Made by a program: the position numbers and the translations under genes
From: Candidatus Solibacter sp.
GTDB taxonomy: Bacteria > Acidobacteriota > Terriglobia > Bryobacterales > Bryobacteraceae
Direction: 5' to 3'
NCBI GenBank assembly: GCA_013822245.1
Contig: PNKE01000032.1
Span: 1 to 64,000, forward strand
DNA: 64,000 bases
In this document: positions 62,055-64,000 of the stretch, one piece after another
Numbering within the stretch: position 1 is the first letter of the stretch
How the letters are laid out: the number at the start of each line of letters is the position of its first letter
The notes under the pieces: model-generated
Seen by the model: the letters and a program-made list of their open reading frames with translations, nothing else
Databases searched by the model: none
What the model was told of the DNA's origin: nothing

Positions 62055-63254
62055 TCAGTCCCCCAGCAGCCGCCCGTACCCTCTCAGCGAAGGTATGCTG
62101 TCGAACACCGCCTTCATCCCGGCCGTGATCGGAATCGCCAGCACCAGACCGGCCGTCCCCCACAGCAGGTACCAGAACATCATCGCCACGGTCACCACCA
62201 GCGGGTTCAAATGCACCCGCGCCCCCACCATTTTCGGATACAGCAGGTTCAGCGCCATCAGGTGCAGGAACGACACCACCGCCCCCACCAGCAGGTAGGC
62301 CGGCAGCGTCGGATACACCGGCAGCATCGCCAGAAACGGCGGCAGCAACGCCAGCGGCAGCCCCAGGTACGGCACCAGGCTCAGAAACGCGCTCAGCGGC
62401 GCCACGATCTGCCAGTACGGCACATTCACGTAGTACAGGAACAGCGCCGTGATCACCGACAGCAGGATGCCCAGGATGAAGTTGCCCACCACGTACGCCC
62501 GCGCCACCCGGCCGATCCCGTCCCAGGCGCGCTGGATGATCTCCCGTTGCTCGCCCTTCACCAGGTTCATGAAGTTGCGCCGGAAATGGTCGCGCCAGCT
62601 CAGGAAGAAATACACCAGGAACGGCACGAACGACGCCATCAGCAGCGAACTCGTGTACTTGTCCAGCCAGGCATAGACGGCGTTCACCAGCGGGCTTTCG
62701 TCCTGCCGGATCCGCACCTCCTGCACCGGCGGCGGCATCACCGGATCCACCGGACGCTGCCGCGCCTTGCCGCCGCGGACCGTCTTCCTCGCCTCGGCCG
62801 CGGCCTCGGCCGCCTTGGCCGCCTGCTCGGCCTCCTCGCGCAGCCGTTTGGGCGCCATCAGGTCCTGCGCGGCTTTCTCCACTCGCTCGATGCGGACCGT
62901 CGCCGCGTCCATCAGTTCACCCACCCGCCGGCTGTAAACCGGCATGTCCTCCCAGAACCCCACCACCTGCGTCCACGCCATCAGCCCGCCCAGGTACAGC
63001 ACGAAAATCATCAATGCCGAAGCGATGAAGCTCGACAGTCCGCGCGGCAGCCGTAGCCGCATCATCAGGTTCACCAGCGGTTCAAGGATGAAGGCCAGCA
63101 GCACCGCGCTCACCAGCGCGATGAAGAACAACCGGCCGATGTAGAGCACCCCGACGATGAGGATCAGCGCGCCCAGCACGGACACAACGCCCCGCGACCG
63201 GGGCAGTTCACCCCGCTCACCGGCAGCCTCGATCTCGCCCGTCCTGGTTGCCAA
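62055..63254 (-). CDS. AI-2E family transporter (PerM/YdiK-like)
   Basis: 399 residues with seven to eight membrane helices in the AI-2E/PerM layout: VVSVLGALILIVGVLYIGRL, FIASALMIFVLYLGGLMAW, FVPFLVYFFLSWRDHFRRNF, FILGILLSVITALFLYYVNV, LSAFLSLVPYLGLPLALLPP, and LYPKMVGARVHLNPLVVTVA. A long Ala/Glu-rich coiled insertion (about 120-180) separates helices. Export of a quorum signal is known only for one member; substrate unknown here. It precedes cvpA in opposite order on the same strand, 104 bp apart. Confidence 0.85.
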   Translation of the reverse strand: MATRTGEIEAAGERGELPRSRGVVSVLGALILIVGVLYIGRLFFIALVSAVLLAFILEPLVNLMMRLRLPRGLSSFIASALMIFVLYLGGLMAWTQVVGFWEDMPVYSRRVGELMDAATVRIERVEKAAQDLMAPKRLREEAEQAAKAAEAAAEARKTVRGGKARQRPVDPVMPPPVQEVRIRQDESPLVNAVYAWLDKYTSSLLMASFVPFLVYFFLSWRDHFRRNFMNLVKGEQREIIQRAWDGIGRVARAYVVGNFILGILLSVITALFLYYVNVPYWQIVAPLSAFLSLVPYLGLPLALLPPFLAMLPVYPTLPAYLLVGAVVSFLHLMALNLLYPKMVGARVHLNPLVVTVAMMFWYLLWGTAGLVLAIPITAGMKAVFDSIPSLRGYGRLLGD

Positions 63255-63358
63255 GACTTCTCGCCCTTCACCCTCAGTCTAACAACAAGCCCGCCGAAAC
63301 CGTGCATGCCCGCCGCGCAGCCGCGCCTCTCCGCCGCGGCGCGGCCCTCCCGCCCGCT

Positions 63359-63925
63359 TCAGGCCTCGGCCGGGGGCATTTTCTTTCCGGTCTCCGGGTC
63401 GTGCTTGATCCAGAACTCGCGCAGCTTCTCGTAGGTCCCGGCAAACCCGTCCCTAAGATCGCGCGGCGCAAGGTGGGTGAGCGCGTGCGAGGCGTCAATC
63501 AGATATGGGGCCGCGCGTGAGTTCGCGACCGACTCCGGCAGCGGCTTGAACGGAAACGCCGTCAGCGCCATCACCAGCACCACCCCCACCAGCGCCGCCT
63601 TCAACGCCCCGAATCCCACGCCCAGCGCCCGGTCCAGCCAGCCCAGCCCGCTCGCCTTCATCGCCTTCGACAGGCCCCATCCGGCGATGCCGCCCAGGAT
63701 CTGAACGCCGGCGAAGACGAGCAGGAATCCCAGCAACTTGGCCACCGCCGGCTTGCTCACATACGGCAGCAGGAACGAGCCGGCGGCGCCATAGAACCAG
63801 ATCCCCAGCAGAATGCCCAGCAGCAGAGCCGCCAGCCCGGCGATCTGGCGGATGAATCCCTTCGTCACGCCTTCCACGATGAAGACGGCGAGCAGAATCA
63901 GCAGCGTGAAATCAAGCCAGTTCAC
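63359..63925 (-). CDS. cvpA: CvpA family membrane protein
   Basis: 188 residues. Four N-terminal membrane segments with the CvpA pattern: NWLDFTLLILLAVFIVEGVT, GLAALLLGILLGIWFYGAAG, FLLVFAGVQILGGIAGWGLS, and ALGVGFGALKAALVGVVLVM. Soluble C-terminal tail. GTG start at 63925 overlaps the purC stop (GTGA), so it follows purC in one operon, a common neighbour of purine genes. Confidence 0.85.
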   Translation of the reverse strand: MNWLDFTLLILLAVFIVEGVTKGFIRQIAGLAALLLGILLGIWFYGAAGSFLLPYVSKPAVAKLLGFLLVFAGVQILGGIAGWGLSKAMKASGLGWLDRALGVGFGALKAALVGVVLVMALTAFPFKPLPESVANSRAAPYLIDASHALTHLAPRDLRDGFAGTYEKLREFWIKHDPETGKKMPPAEA

Positions 63926-64000
63926 AGTTCCTTTCCGGTCAGCCGTGTGTAGGCGTCCAGGTACTTCGCCCTCGTGCCCGCCACCACTTCATCGGGAAGT
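63922..64000 (-). CDS. purC: 3' end of phosphoribosylaminoimidazole-succinocarboxamide synthase (PurC), cut by window edge
   Basis: The last 25 codons on the minus strand read LPDEVVAGTRAKYLDAYTRL and end TGKEL. This matches the C-terminus of PurC (typically LP.EV...T..KYLEAYERLTG). The rest lies beyond 64000. Stop TGA at 63922-63924 overlaps the cvpA start. Confidence 0.75.
   Translation of the reverse strand, partial: LPDEVVAGTRAKYLDAYTRLTGKEL

Noticed and set aside
1-64000. CRISPR array or prophage
   Set aside because: No regularly spaced repeat with unique spacers and no phage structural genes were seen; all repeats found have few copies or are inside genes.

Overview
The window is GC-rich chromosomal DNA whose content points to an acidobacterium of the Solibacter/Bryobacter/Paludibaculum type. 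Pointers are a TonB-dependent receptor with an N-terminal carboxypeptidase-regulatory-like domain (plus a fragment of a second, Oar-like one), a secreted carboxypeptidase-regulatory-like protein, hopanoid head-group genes (HpnI/HpnJ), an HAE1-type RND exporter and a CAAX-protease-like protein. The assignment is from family content only; no 16S rRNA is present.

Layout. (1) 1-3.7 kb is a graveyard: a 3' piece of recA butted against a transposase tail, a tRNA-Glu, an IS256-like scrap, a TonB-receptor fragment, a tRNA-Pro, the left end of an IS21-type element and a duplicated tail of the hpnI gene. (2) 3.8-10.4 kb, minus strand: cysD-cysN-cysH (sulfate activation and reduction), then hpnJ, two half-size EamA-like membrane proteins and hpnI. 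(3) 10.4-14.6 kb: an 11-residue-repeat lipoprotein, a secreted subtilisin, a TIM-barrel isomerase-like protein and a small unknown protein. (4) 14.6-21.3 kb: TetR regulator plus adaptor, RND pump and TolC-type outer-membrane protein, with a palindrome over the regulator's start codon. (5) 21.3-25.3 kb: an M1-like peptidase, two small membrane proteins and recX. (6) 25.3-26.3 kb: a second graveyard (SGNH-hydrolase 3' end, IS4-like remnant, dead toxin-antitoxin pair). (7) 26.3-33.3 kb: secreted and repeat proteins, trmJ, an ECF sigma/anti-sigma-like pair, tRNA-Ser. (8) 33.3-42 kb, minus strand: the rod-shape cluster mreB-mreC-mreD-mrdA-rodA followed by rng, whose S1 domain carries a very large charged insertion. 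(9) 42-45.4 kb: four small or unknown proteins, one a POTRA-like/alpha-helical-repeat fusion. (10) 45.6-50.2 kb: nifJ (pyruvate:ferredoxin oxidoreductase) with a dihydroorotate-dehydrogenase-like partner, closed by a clear terminator. (11) 50.4-57.4 kb: TonB receptor, TolC-like protein, TPR lipoprotein and CAAX-protease-like membrane protein. (12) 57.4-61.6 kb, plus strand: a five-gene, zero-gap operon (HAD phosphatase, deoxyhypusine-synthase-like protein, PfkB kinase, ROK kinase, GmhA-like SIS isomerase) that looks like an uncharacterised heptose-like sugar-phosphate pathway. (13) 61.7-64 kb: a repeat-bearing intergenic stretch, an AI-2E-family exporter, cvpA and the 3' end of purC.

Functional links: sulfate assimilation and hopanoid decoration lie head to tail on the minus strand; the mre/mrd/rodA/rng block is a complete elongasome locus; the TetR-RND-TolC block is self-contained; nifJ implies ferredoxin-linked pyruvate oxidation, so an anaerobic or facultative life style is plausible. 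The best candidates for undescribed biology are the five-gene sugar operon, the HpnJ-EamA-EamA-HpnI block, the RNase E/G with an interrupted S1 domain and the CysN with a decayed APS-kinase tail. No CRISPR array, prophage or complete insertion sequence was seen.
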